Shown: positions 50,840 to 59,448 of the stretch, one piece after another | Position numbering within the stretch: the first letter of the stretch is position 1 | How the letters are laid out: each line of letters opens with the position of its first letter | Origin: Streptomyces sp. Root431 | GTDB lineage: Bacteria; Actinomycetota; Actinomycetes; Streptomycetales; Streptomycetaceae | Reading direction: 5' to 3' | NCBI RefSeq assembly: GCF_001426585.1 | Contig: NZ_LMEI01000009.1 | Coordinates: 596,247-660,246 of the forward strand | Length of the DNA stretch: 64,000 nt | Made by a program: the position numbers and the translations under genes | Notes under the pieces: generated by a model | The model's input: the letters and a program-made list of their open reading frames with translations, nothing else | What the model was told of the DNA's origin: nothing | Database searches by the model: none

Positions 50840-52288
50840 ATGGGGGACATGGCGGAACTCGGCATCGGCATCGGATGGCGCCCCGAGATCGCGGAGGCGG
50901 TGGAGGCGCTGCCCGGCCTCGACTGGGTCGAGGTGGTCGCGGAGAACATCTGCGCCGACCACCTGCCCGACTCGCTGACCCGGCTGCGGGAGCGCGGCGT
51001 GACCGTCGTCCCGCACGGAGTGTCGCTGGGACTCGGCGGCGCGGACCGGCCGGACCCGGCGCGCCTCGCGGCGCTCGGGGAGAAGGCGGTGGCGCTGGGG
51101 GCGCCGCTGGTCACGGAGCACATCGCGTTCGTACGGGCCGGGGGCCCGCTCACCGCGTCGCCGCTCCTCGAAGCGGGCCACCTGCTGCCCGTGCCCCGCA
51201 CCCGGGACGCCCTCGACGTGCTCTGCGAGAACGTGCGCATCGCGCAGGACGCGCTGCCCGTACCGCTCGCCCTGGAGAACATCGCGGCCCTCATCGCCTG
51301 GCCCGGGGAGGAGCTGACCGAGGGACAGTTCCTGGCGGAGCTCGTGGAGCGTACGGGGGTACGGCTCCTCATCGACGTCGCCAACCTGCACACCAACCAC
51401 GTCAACCGCGGCGAGGACCCGGCGAAGGCCCTGTCCGAACTGCCGGTCGAGGCCATCGCGTACGTCCACGTGGCGGGCGGCGTCGAGCGCGACGGCGTCT
51501 GGCACGACACCCACGCCCACCCGGTCCCGCGCCCCGTCCTCGACGTCCTCGCGGACCTCGCCTCGCGGGTCTCGCCGCCCGGCGTGCTCCTGGAGCGGGA
51601 CGACGACTTCCCGCCGGCGGAGGAGCTGGAGGCGGAGCTGGAGGTGATCCGGGAGACGGTCATCCGGGAGGCGGTGGCCCGGGAGGCGATGGGGGCTTCG
51701 GCGGCGGTACCGGTGGGCACGGCCCACCAGCACGGCGCCCTCTCGTCGGCACCCGCGCCCCGGCGGGCGCCGCTGCTCATCGGTGCCGGTGCCCGCGTCT
51801 CGGGCGGCCCGATGCCGAGCCCCGTCGCCACGACGCCCGCACCCACGCCCGCACCCGCACCCGCATCCGCACCCGACGAAGGCGCACGCCAGCGCGTCGG
51901 CCTCGCGCAGGCCGCGCTGCTGTCGGCGCTCGTCGCCGGGACGCCCGCGCCCGAGGGGTTCGACAGCCGGCGCCTCGGGGTGCAGAGCCGGGCGCTCGCG
52001 GCCAAGCGGGCCGGGGTCGTCGCGAAGGTCGCCCCCGAGCTGCCGGAGATCCTCGGCAAGGGCTTCCGGCCCGCGTTCCTCGCGTACGCCAGGACCCGCC
52101 CCATGACCGGCGGCTACCGCCGTGACGCCCTCGACTTCGCCGAGCACCTGCTGCTCGCCGACCGTCCCGAGGACCCGGCCGCCCGACGGCGGCTCACCGA
52201 GTGGTGGCAGGACCGTTCCGGCAGCCGCCCGCCCGGCCGCGCCGCCCGGCTCGCCCGCGCCGCCCGCCACGCCCTCGTCCGGAGGTGA
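50840..52288 (+). CDS. DUF692 (MNIO) enzyme fused to a C-terminal partner-like domain
   Basis: 482 residues, larger than the usual 280-300 of DUF692/MNIO enzymes (multinuclear non-heme iron oxidases that modify Cys-bearing peptides, such as MbnB and TglH). The TIM-barrel part (1-275) has GIGIGWRPEI and likely iron ligands: H59 (PHGVSLGLGG), H94 (TEHIAF), E146 (LALENIAAL), D179/N182/H184 (IDVANLHTNHVN), H210, HDTHAHP (222-228) and E252. A Pro/Ala-rich linker (about 285-345) leads to a helical domain (349-460: VGLAQAALLSALVAG, FRPAFLAYARTRPMTGGYRR) in the position of HvfC/MbnC-like precursor-binding partners. I recall the S. coelicolor homologue as SCO6045. The next gene, three bases on, has a Cys-rich tail. 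Confidence 0.9.
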   Translation: MGDMAELGIGIGWRPEIAEAVEALPGLDWVEVVAENICADHLPDSLTRLRERGVTVVPHGVSLGLGGADRPDPARLAALGEKAVALGAPLVTEHIAFVRAGGPLTASPLLEAGHLLPVPRTRDALDVLCENVRIAQDALPVPLALENIAALIAWPGEELTEGQFLAELVERTGVRLLIDVANLHTNHVNRGEDPAKALSELPVEAIAYVHVAGGVERDGVWHDTHAHPVPRPVLDVLADLASRVSPPGVLLERDDDFPPAEELEAELEVIRETVIREAVAREAMGASAAVPVGTAHQHGALSSAPAPRRAPLLIGAGARVSGGPMPSPVATTPAPTPAPAPASAPDEGARQRVGLAQAALLSALVAGTPAPEGFDSRRLGVQSRALAAKRAGVVAKVAPELPEILGKGFRPAFLAYARTRPMTGGYRRDALDFAEHLLLADRPEDPAARRRLTEWWQDRSGSRPPGRAARLARAARHALVRR

Positions 52289-52290
52289 CC

Positions 52291-53349
52291 GTGAACGCCC
52301 TCGTCGTCGCCCTCTACGCGGCCGGCATCGCCGGCATCGCCCTGCTGATCACCCGGGTCGTCCGGTCGCACGGCGGCTCCGCCGGGCCGGTCCACGACCG
52401 GTACGAGGCGGCCTTCCTGAACGGCGGCCCGGCCCGGGTCGCCGACACCGCCATCGCCGCCCTCCAGTACGACGGCCGGATCGCGATCGGCGGCCCCGGC
52501 ATCGTCGCGGTCGTCCGGCCCGTCGCGCACGACCCGGTGGAGCGCGCCGTGCTGGAGACGCACGCGGCGGCCCCGCACGGGGCCCTGCACCACCTCCGGC
52601 TCGGCGTGATGCGCCACCCGGCGGTCCAGGAGATCGGTGACGGGCTCGCGGCCCGCCGTCTCATCGAGGAACCGGCGCGGCGGAGCACCACCCTCGCCTG
52701 GTGCCTCGCGCTCGGTCTCACGGCCTTCTTCCTCTTCCCCGTCTCGGTCGTCCTCACGATCCTCGACCTGTCCACCTCACCGGAGATGTCGGTGCCCTTC
52801 GTCGTGAAGGTGCTGCCCGTCCTCGCCGCCGCCGGGGTCACGGCCATCGCCTGCGGGGCGATCTCCGCGAAGCGGATCACCTCGGCAGGACAGGCCTCCC
52901 TCGCGGCGTACGGCCGCGCCCACGGGCACCTCGCGGACGCCGGCCACCTCGTGGCCCTGTACGGACTCCGAGGTCTGCCCGACCCGGTGCTGCGGGAGCA
53001 ACTCCTCGCCGCCGCCCGGGTGTACGCGCCGCCGCGGGGACGGGGACGCGGGCGCGGACGGCGTCCCGGCGCCGCACATCACCTCCCCACGGACTACGCG
53101 TCCGCCGGTGTGGCCGCGGTGTGGTGCGCGGGCAACACCTTCTGCGGCGGGGGCGGCTCGTCGTCCGGCGGAGGATCCGGCTCGTGCTCGTCCGCTTCCT
53201 GTTCCTCCGGTTCGTGCTCCTCCGGTTCGTGCTCGGGCGGCGGGTCCGGCTGCGGTGGCGGAGGCGGCAGTTCCTGTTCGAGCTCCAGCGGAAGTTCATG
53301 CTCCAGTTCCAGCGGGAGTTCATGCTCCAGCTCCAGCTCCAGCGGCTGA
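52291..53349 (+). CDS. TIGR04222 membrane protein with Cys/Ser/Gly tail
   Basis: 352 residues. Three membrane helices (residues 3-25, about 136-160 and 170-192) surround the TIGR04222 motif (RYEAAFLNGGPARVADTAIA, residues 38-57), a domain of actinobacterial membrane proteins often ending in low-complexity tails. Here residues 285-352 are nearly all Cys, Ser and Gly, nine Cys in 68 residues spaced by 5-8, plus C279. The GTG at 52291 follows GGAGG five bases upstream and starts three bases after the DUF692 stop, so the two are translationally coupled. The tail is a plausible substrate of the MNIO enzyme. That pairing is inference. Confidence 0.85.
   Translation: MNALVVALYAAGIAGIALLITRVVRSHGGSAGPVHDRYEAAFLNGGPARVADTAIAALQYDGRIAIGGPGIVAVVRPVAHDPVERAVLETHAAAPHGALHHLRLGVMRHPAVQEIGDGLAARRLIEEPARRSTTLAWCLALGLTAFFLFPVSVVLTILDLSTSPEMSVPFVVKVLPVLAAAGVTAIACGAISAKRITSAGQASLAAYGRAHGHLADAGHLVALYGLRGLPDPVLREQLLAAARVYAPPRGRGRGRGRRPGAAHHLPTDYASAGVAAVWCAGNTFCGGGGSSSGGGSGSCSSASCSSGSCSSGSCSGGGSGCGGGGGSSCSSSSGSSCSSSSGSSCSSSSSSG
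53143..53346 (+). repeat. Low-complexity Cys/Ser/Gly coding tail
   Basis: Encodes the last 68 residues of the TIGR04222 protein. Units such as SGSCS and CSSSSGSS recur. At the DNA level GGTTCGTGCTCCTCC and AGTTCATGCTCCAG are repeated. It contains only Cys, Gly, Ser and one Ala. Confidence 0.85.
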
Positions 53350-53397
53350 TCACCCGTTCGAGTGGCGGGCCCGTCCTTCCTGTCATAGAACTCGGAC

Positions 53398-54153
53398 ATG
53401 GTCTGGGTTCCGCTTCTCCTCGTGGCATGCGTCGTGGCCGGTCTCGGCTGCGCGCGCCTGTTCCGGGCCTCCCTCATGGCGGCCCTGCCCGCGTCCCCCT
53501 CCTCCGGAGGGGACGACGCCGAGCTCACCGTCCTCGAAGCCGCCTACCTGGCCGGCGGACCGCTCCGGGTCACCGATCTGACGCTCGTCGCGATGCACCG
53601 GGAGCGGCGGCTGCTGCTCGCCCACACCGGCTGGGCGACGGTCGTGGACGCCGACGGCGGCAGCCGGGACGAGTGGGAGAGCGCGGTGCTCGGCGCCATC
53701 GGTCCCGGCGGCCAGTCCCCCATTCCCGCCGTCCGTCCGGCGGTGGCCGCCGCCGACGCGGTGCGCTCGCTCGCGCAGCGGCTCGTCGACCGGGGGCTCG
53801 CCGTGTCCGACGCGGGCCGCCGCGAGGTCGCGGCCGGGGTGCGGGCGGTGCGGGCCGCCTTCCTGCTCACCCTCGTGCTCGGGACGGCGGCGGCGCTCCT
53901 CGTGCCCGGCGCCGAACGGACCGTGGTCGTCGCCGGGTTCGCACTGCCGCTGCTCGCCTCCGGGCTCTGCCTGCTGATCGGCCGGATCGAGGTGTACCCG
54001 CACACCCGCTGGGCCTCCCCCGCCGGGCAGCGGCTGCTCTCCGGCCTCTCCTCCGCCGACCCGCTCACGGCCCTCGCGACGCGCGGCCCCGCCGTCCTGG
54101 AGCCCGAGCTCCGCGCGGCACTCCGGGGACACGCTCCCGTACGCCTCCCGTAG
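53398..54153 (+). CDS. Second TIGR04222-type membrane protein
   Basis: 251 residues. Same layout as the gene before: an N-terminal membrane helix (VWVPLLLVACVVAGLGCA), the LEAAYLAGGPLRVTDLTLVA motif, then two membrane helices (AAFLLTLVLGTAAALLV, VVVAGFALPLLASGLCLLIG). It lacks the Cys-rich tail, so it may be a partner or a paralogue. ATG at 53398, ribosome site weak. It probably shares the transcript with the DUF692 and tailed TIGR04222 genes (48 bp gap). Confidence 0.85.
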   Translation: MVWVPLLLVACVVAGLGCARLFRASLMAALPASPSSGGDDAELTVLEAAYLAGGPLRVTDLTLVAMHRERRLLLAHTGWATVVDADGGSRDEWESAVLGAIGPGGQSPIPAVRPAVAAADAVRSLAQRLVDRGLAVSDAGRREVAAGVRAVRAAFLLTLVLGTAAALLVPGAERTVVVAGFALPLLASGLCLLIGRIEVYPHTRWASPAGQRLLSGLSSADPLTALATRGPAVLEPELRAALRGHAPVRLP

Positions 54154-54240
54154 ATCCTTTACTTCGCCCCCGCCCCGCGCCAACGATCTCTTCGTCCCCG
54201 CCCGCGCCCCACGCGCACGCGGTCACGAAGGGAAGCACCG

Positions 54241-55875
54241 ATGCCCTCTCCCGCGCTGTACGGAGCCCTCAGCGCCCTCCTGTTCACCGCCCTCCCCGCC
54301 CTCTCCCCGGCCCCCGCGCAGGACGCCCCGCCGTCCGAGGCGCGCGGCACCCTGCTCGCCGCCCGCCGGGCAGCCGCCGAGGGGATCGCCTTCGGCTCCT
54401 GCCCCGCGGCCGAGAGGCTGCCGCCGTCCGTCGCGTGCGGCACCGTCCGCGTACCGCTCGACTACGCGGACCCGGACGGGCCCCTCATCCCGCTGACCGT
54501 CAGCCGCGTCCGGGCCTCGGGGGCCGCCGCCGACCGGCAGGGCGCGCTCCTCTTCAACCCCGGGGGCCCGGGAGCCTCCTCGACGTACTTCCCGCTGGCC
54601 GCCGAGCTCCCCGCGTGGCGGCGGATCTCCGCCGCGTACGACCTCGTGGGCTACGCCCCGCGCGGGGTGGGCCGCTCCGCGCCGGTCTCCTGCCAGGACC
54701 CGGCGGACCGGGTGACGGGCCCGACCCCGTCGCCGAGCCGGCCGTCCGAGGTGTACAAGCGGGAGCGGATCGCGCGGGCGAAGACGTACGCGGAGGGCTG
54801 CGCGCGCCGGACGGGCCCGGCCCTGCGCCACTACCACTCGCTCAACAACGCCCGGGACCTGGAGGTCGTTCGGGCCGCGCTCGGCGAGCCGCGCCTCACG
54901 TACCTGGGCGGCTCGTACGGCACGTACATCGGCGGCCTGTACGCGACCCTCTTCCCGCACCGGGTCCGGCGGATGGTCCTGGACGCGCCGGTGGACCCGC
55001 GGCCGGACCGGATCTGGTACCACAACAACCTCGCCCAGTCCGAGGCGTTCGAGCGGCGCTGGGCGGACTTCCGCACGTGGGTGGCGAAGCACGACGTGGT
55101 GTACGGGCTCGGTGGCACCGCACGGGAGGTGGGCGCGCGGTACGAGCGGGTGCGCGCCGAGCTCGCGGCGCGCCCGGCGGGCGGCCGGGTCGGTCCCGGC
55201 CAGTTGCACGCGTCGATGCTGGACACCGGTTACGACGACCGGTTCTGGCCCCTGCGGGCGGGCGCCCTCGCCGCGTATCTGAAGGGCGATCCGCAACCGC
55301 TGATCGCGCAGGCCGCTCCCCCGGAGACGAAGGAGACAACGGAGACACCGGGGCCCGACGCCGGCAACGGGCGTGCGGTCTACACGGCGGTGGAGTGCAA
55401 CGACGCGCCCTGGCCGGAGGAGTTCGCCGTCTGGGACCGGGACAACACCCTGCTGGCGGAGCGGGCCCCGTTCGAGACCTGGGACAACGCCTGGATGAAC
55501 CTGCCCTGCGCCTACTGGAAGGCGCCCCGGCAGCGGCCGCTGGACGTGCGGACGGGCCCGGGGGTGCTGCCACCCGTGCTGATCATGGCGGCGGAGCGGG
55601 ACGCGGCGACCCCGTACGCGGGAGCCCTCGAACTCCAGCGGCGGCTGTCGGGCTCGGCCCTGGTGACCGAGCGGGACGCGGGCACGCACGGAATCGCGGG
55701 CGGGCCGAACGCCTGCGTGAACGGTTATCTGGAGCGCTATCTGCTCACGGGAGCGGTACCGGCCGCCGAAAAAGGCCCGGAAATGACGCCGGTGCGGCGC
55801 GCATCATGCGCGCCGCACCCGGAGCCGGACCCGGTGTCGCTGGACGGGAGGGCAGTGAAGACGCCCGCCGTCTGA
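54241..55875 (+). CDS. Secreted alpha/beta hydrolase (tripeptidyl aminopeptidase-like)
   Basis: 544 residues. Signal peptide (ALYGALSALLFTALPALSPA) at the N-terminus. Alpha/beta hydrolase of the TAP-like type: GALLFNPGGPGASS, DLVGYAPRGVGRS, nucleophile Ser in YLGGSYGTYIGG, and the C-terminal TAP-like region with LIMAAERDAATPYAGALEL (acid Asp) and the His in DAGTHGIAGG. ECNDAPWPEE is another family sign. These enzymes release peptides from proteins or hydrolyse esters outside the cell. The ATG at 54241 follows GAAGGGAAG. Transcribed away from the heme genes. Confidence 0.92.
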   Translation: MPSPALYGALSALLFTALPALSPAPAQDAPPSEARGTLLAARRAAAEGIAFGSCPAAERLPPSVACGTVRVPLDYADPDGPLIPLTVSRVRASGAAADRQGALLFNPGGPGASSTYFPLAAELPAWRRISAAYDLVGYAPRGVGRSAPVSCQDPADRVTGPTPSPSRPSEVYKRERIARAKTYAEGCARRTGPALRHYHSLNNARDLEVVRAALGEPRLTYLGGSYGTYIGGLYATLFPHRVRRMVLDAPVDPRPDRIWYHNNLAQSEAFERRWADFRTWVAKHDVVYGLGGTAREVGARYERVRAELAARPAGGRVGPGQLHASMLDTGYDDRFWPLRAGALAAYLKGDPQPLIAQAAPPETKETTETPGPDAGNGRAVYTAVECNDAPWPEEFAVWDRDNTLLAERAPFETWDNAWMNLPCAYWKAPRQRPLDVRTGPGVLPPVLIMAAERDAATPYAGALELQRRLSGSALVTERDAGTHGIAGGPNACVNGYLERYLLTGAVPAAEKGPEMTPVRRASCAPHPEPDPVSLDGRAVKTPAV

Positions 55876-55941
55876 TCTTCCGGGTCAAGGGGTGGCGCGC
55901 CCGGCCGGGAGCAGGGCCGCCACCAGGTTCGTACGGCCGTG

Positions 55942-56655
55942 TCAGGCCAGGCCCGCCACCAGGTCGGCGACGCTCTTGCGGCGACCGGTGTAGAACGGGA
56001 CCTCCTCGCGGACGTGCATCCGGGCCTCGGAGGCGCGCAGGTGGCGCATGAGGTCGACGATGCGGTGCAGCTCGTCGGCCTCGAAGGCGAGGATCCACTC
56101 GTAGTCGCCCAGCGAGAAGGAGGCGACCGTGTTGGCGCGGACGTCGGGGTAGCCGCGGGCCATCTTGCCGTGGTCGGCGAGCATGCGGCGACGGTCCTCG
56201 TCCGGCAGCAGGTACCAGTCGTAGGAGCGCACGAAGGGGTACACCGAGATGTAGTCGCGCGGGTTCTCGTCGGCCAGGAAGGCCGGGATGTGCGACTTGT
56301 TGAACTCGGCGGGGCGGTGCAGCGCCATGTTGGACCAGACCGGCTCCAGAGCGCGGCCCAGCTTGGTGCGGCGGAAGAGGCTGTACGCCTCCTGGAGCTC
56401 GTCGCTCGTCTCGGCGTGCCACCAGATCATCACGTCGGCGTCGGCGCGCAGACCGGACAGGTCGTACGTGCCACGGACGGTGATGTCCTTGGCGGCGAGC
56501 TGGTCGAAGAGCTCCTGGACCTCGTCGGCGTAGCCGGCGCGGTCCTCGGGCAGAACGTCGCGCAGCTTGAACACAGACCACAGGGTGTAGCGGATGACCT
56601 CGTTGAGGTCCTTCGCCTTCTTACCGGCGTTCGGGATCTTTTCGGGCGCACTCAT
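55942..56655 (-). CDS. hemQ: Coproheme decarboxylase HemQ (ChdC)
   Basis: 237 residues. Converts coproheme to protoheme, the last step of the coproporphyrin-dependent heme route of Gram-positive bacteria. HemQ marks: NEVIRYTLWSVFKLRDVLPE, VMIWWHAETSDELQEAYSLF, the catalytic Tyr region VYPFVRSYDWYLLP, the heme His in LADHGKMARGYPDV, and the SFSLGDYEWILAFEADE end. ATG at 56655. It follows hemG by 17 bases, the same operon. Confidence 0.95.
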   Translation of the reverse strand: MSAPEKIPNAGKKAKDLNEVIRYTLWSVFKLRDVLPEDRAGYADEVQELFDQLAAKDITVRGTYDLSGLRADADVMIWWHAETSDELQEAYSLFRRTKLGRALEPVWSNMALHRPAEFNKSHIPAFLADENPRDYISVYPFVRSYDWYLLPDEDRRRMLADHGKMARGYPDVRANTVASFSLGDYEWILAFEADELHRIVDLMRHLRASEARMHVREEVPFYTGRRKSVADLVAGLA

Positions 56656-56672
56656 ACGCCTATTCTCGCCCG

Positions 56673-58148
56673 TCACGAGGAGTGCCCCGCACCGGGGTCG
56701 GTCCTTTTCGACGTGGCGATGATCTCGTCCCCGAACTCGGCCGTGATCTCGTCGGCCGCGCGGTGGGCCGAGGCGATGCACGCGGGGACGCCGACGCCGT
56801 CGTAAGCGGCGCCCGCTACCCGCAGTCCGGGCAGGGCGGCGACGGCCTCGCGGACGCGGGCGACCCGGGCGAGATGGCCGACGGGGTACTGGGGCAGGCC
56901 GCCGGTCCAGCGGGTGACCGTGGTGGCGACGGGGCGCGCGGTGAGCCCGGTGGCGGCGGCGAGATCCTTGAGGGAGGCGGCGACGAGGTCGGTGTCCTCG
57001 CGGTGGACCTGCTCCTCTTCTCCGTGCCGGCCGACGGAGGTGCGCAGCACGAAGAGGTCGGGGGCGCCGTCGGCGACCCAGCCCCACTTCTGGCTGGAGA
57101 AGGTGGAGGCCTTGATCGTGTGGCCGTCGACCGGCGGCACGAGGAAGCCGGAGCCGGCCAGGGCGGGCATGTCCGCGCGGCGGAAGGCCAGCGTGATCAG
57201 GGCCATGGAGGCGTACGCGATCTCCGCCAGCTCGGCGGAGGCGGCGGGCGCGTGCTCGGCGAGGAGCGCGGCGGCGGGCCCGGCGGGGGTGGCGAGGACC
57301 ACGGCGTCGGCGGCCAGGACCCGGTCGCCCGCGACGACCTCCCAGCCGGCCGGTCCGGTGCGGCGCAGGGCGGTGACGGACGTACCGGTGAGGATCTCGC
57401 CGCCGGCGGCGCGGATCGCGTCTGCGACGGCGCCGGGCAGGGTGCCGACGCCGCCCTCGACGCCGAGGAAGACGGAGCCGCCGAGGCCGGTGGCGGCGCC
57501 CGCCGCGTCGGCCGGGGCGGCCGCTCCGGCCTGCTGGACGGCCCGGACGGCGGCGGTGAGCGTGGGATGGCGGCGGGCGGCCTCGAAGAGGGCGGGGACG
57601 GCGGCCTTCATCGAGATGCGGTAGGCGTCACCGGCGTAGACCCCGCCGAGGAGGGGCTCGACGAGCCGGTCGACGACCTCGTGGCCCATGCGCTCGGCGA
57701 CGTACGCGCCGATGGCGATGTCGTCGCCGATCTCGGTCGGGGGCAGCTCGCGGTCGACGCCGATGCGGCGGACGCCCTCCTCGGAGAGGAGGCCCTCGAC
57801 CGCGCGGCCGTCGCCCGGGACGCCCATCACGTGCCCCTTGGGCATCGGGGTGAGCTCGCCACGGGACCAGACGGACGCCGTGGTCGTGGCCGGGGGCCGC
57901 AGCCGGTCACCGAGGCCGACGGCCCGCGCGAGGGCGACGGCCTCGGGGCGGCGGGCGAGCAGCGACTCGGCGCCGAGGTCCACGGGCGCGCCCGCGATCT
58001 CCCCGGCGAGGAGCTTGCCGCCGAGACGGCTCCCCGCTTCGAGGAGGGTCACCCGGTGGCCGGCGGTGGCGAGCCGGTGGGCGGCCGCGAGTCCGGCGAT
58101 TCCGCCTCCGGCGACGACGACGTGGGGTCCCGTGGTGTCCGCGTTCAT
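56673..58148 (-). CDS. hemG: Coproporphyrinogen III oxidase HemG/HemY type (CgoX)
   Basis: 491 residues. FAD enzyme that oxidises coproporphyrinogen III to coproporphyrin III. FAD loop VVVAGGGIAGLAAAHRLA, then LEAGSRLGGKLLA, the C-terminal FAD contact VAGAAYDGVGVPACIASAH and the LPQYPVGHLARV motif are all typical of the HemY family. Its coupling with hemQ, 17 bp downstream, supports the coproporphyrin route rather than the protoporphyrin route. ATG at 58148. Confidence 0.95.
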   Translation of the reverse strand: MNADTTGPHVVVAGGGIAGLAAAHRLATAGHRVTLLEAGSRLGGKLLAGEIAGAPVDLGAESLLARRPEAVALARAVGLGDRLRPPATTTASVWSRGELTPMPKGHVMGVPGDGRAVEGLLSEEGVRRIGVDRELPPTEIGDDIAIGAYVAERMGHEVVDRLVEPLLGGVYAGDAYRISMKAAVPALFEAARRHPTLTAAVRAVQQAGAAAPADAAGAATGLGGSVFLGVEGGVGTLPGAVADAIRAAGGEILTGTSVTALRRTGPAGWEVVAGDRVLAADAVVLATPAGPAAALLAEHAPAASAELAEIAYASMALITLAFRRADMPALAGSGFLVPPVDGHTIKASTFSSQKWGWVADGAPDLFVLRTSVGRHGEEEQVHREDTDLVAASLKDLAAATGLTARPVATTVTRWTGGLPQYPVGHLARVARVREAVAALPGLRVAGAAYDGVGVPACIASAHRAADEITAEFGDEIIATSKRTDPGAGHSS

Positions 58149-58288
58149 GGGACCACTCTCTCAAATCGCCCGCGCGCTCCCTTTCCGAGGCCGGAACGTG
58201 ACCGCATCGCTACCGCCGGAGGGCAACCCGCCCGGCCGCCTCGCACGTCCAACGGGCACGACTCACCACCACTCCCTGGGGGGAACGC

Positions 58289-59287
58289 ATGAGCAGAACA
58301 CGCACGGTGTCGCGGGCCCGGACGACGACGGCCGCCGCGCTCCTGACGGCCTCGCTCGTCCTGACCGGCTGCGGCGCGGGCGCCGACGACTCGGCCGGCA
58401 AGGGGGGCGGGAGCGCGGCGCAGGCCGCCAACGGCGTCAAGGCGGCCCCGGAAGGTGCCGCCGACGCCGCGTCGGGCAGCGAGAAGGCCCCCACGGCGCC
58501 GGGCAAGGCCGCGCAGCCGCAGCACGTGATCCGTACCGCCTCGCTCTCCGTGGAGGTCGAGGACGCGGCGAAGGCCCTGCTCACGGCCCGGAGGGTCGCG
58601 GCGGGCGCCGGCGGACGGGTGGAGAACGAGTCGACGGAGCGGCTCGACGACACGTACGTCGTCTCGCGCGTCGTGCTGCGGGTGCCGCAGGAGCAGTACG
58701 ACGCGGTCCTCACCGAGCTGGCGGGCACCGGCAAGCTGCTCGCCCGCAAGGCCGACGCCAAGGACGTCACCGAGCAGGTGGTGGACGTGGAGAGCCGGAT
58801 CGCCACGCAGCGGGCGAGCGTGGCGCGGGTGCGGGCGCTGATGCAGCGGGCGGAGAAGCTGGCCGACGTGGTGACCCTGGAGGGCGAGCTGAGCCGCCGT
58901 CAGGCGGACCTGGAGTCGCTGCTCGCCCAGCAGTCCTCGCTGAAGGACCGGACGACGCTCGCGACGATCACCCTGGAACTCACCGAGAAGGAGAAGCCGG
59001 GCGCCGACAAGGAGGAGGACGAGGGCCGTCCCGGCTTCGGGGACGCGCTGAGCGGCGGCTGGAACGCGCTGGTGGGCGCGCTCGCCTGGATCGGCATCGT
59101 CCTGACCGCCCTGGCCCCGTGGCTGGCCCTCGCCCTGATCGTCTTCCTCCTCTGGCGCCACCTGATCCGCCCGCGCCGCGCGGCACGCACGGTCCCGGCC
59201 CCGGAGACCCGGCCCCTGCCGGAGGCGAACGCCGCCGGTGTGGCCACGCCGGCCGAGCACCCTCACACCCCCGGGGCCGGCGAGTGA
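58289..59287 (+). CDS. DUF4349 lipoprotein
   Basis: 332 residues. Lipobox LTGC (residues 25-28) gives a lipid-anchored N-terminus. A DUF4349 domain (residues 80-250: HVIRTASLSVEVEDAAKALL, VVLRVPQEQYDAVLTELA, a coiled stretch VESRIATQRASVARVRALM) precedes a C-terminal membrane helix (LTALAPWLALALIVFLLW). The family is widespread and uncharacterised. The ATG at 58289 follows GGGGGGA. Divergent from hemG across 140 bp. A large inverted repeat lies beyond its stop. Confidence 0.85.
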   Translation: MSRTRTVSRARTTTAAALLTASLVLTGCGAGADDSAGKGGGSAAQAANGVKAAPEGAADAASGSEKAPTAPGKAAQPQHVIRTASLSVEVEDAAKALLTARRVAAGAGGRVENESTERLDDTYVVSRVVLRVPQEQYDAVLTELAGTGKLLARKADAKDVTEQVVDVESRIATQRASVARVRALMQRAEKLADVVTLEGELSRRQADLESLLAQQSSLKDRTTLATITLELTEKEKPGADKEEDEGRPGFGDALSGGWNALVGALAWIGIVLTALAPWLALALIVFLLWRHLIRPRRAARTVPAPETRPLPEANAAGVATPAEHPHTPGAGE

Positions 59288-59310
59288 GCCGAAGGGGCGC
59301 GGCCGGGGAA

Positions 59311-59370
59311 ACAGCCCCGAGCGCGCGGAGGCCCCCGAGGAACGAGGGGGTCGAGCACGGTCGGGGCTGT
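59311..59370. terminator. Large hairpin after DUF4349 gene
   Basis: Outer arms ACAGCCCCGA (59311-59320) and TCGGGGCTGT (59361-59370) pair perfectly and enclose an inner CCCCC/GGGGG stem (59332-59350). Probably a terminator, or a structured 5' element of the next gene. Confidence 0.55.
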
Positions 59371-59393
59371 GAGCCCGGCTGAAGCGCCCCGGA

Positions 59394-59436
59394 GGCGAAC
59401 CGAGCCCTGAAAACAAGGGGGCGGCGAACCGAGCCC
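59394..59436 (+). repeat. Short direct repeat before flavoprotein gene
   Basis: GGCGAACCGAGCCC occurs at 59394 and again at 59423, just before the ATG at 59449. The last bases GGGGGA serve as the ribosome site. Role unknown. Confidence 0.6.
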
Positions 59437-59448
59437 CAAAATGGGGGA

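Noticed and set aside
53094..53528. Minus-strand frame with Glu/Leu/Pro repeats (LELELEHELP type)
   Set aside because: It is the mirror of the Cys/Ser/Gly coding tail. No start signal or family, and third-position GC favours the plus-strand genes.
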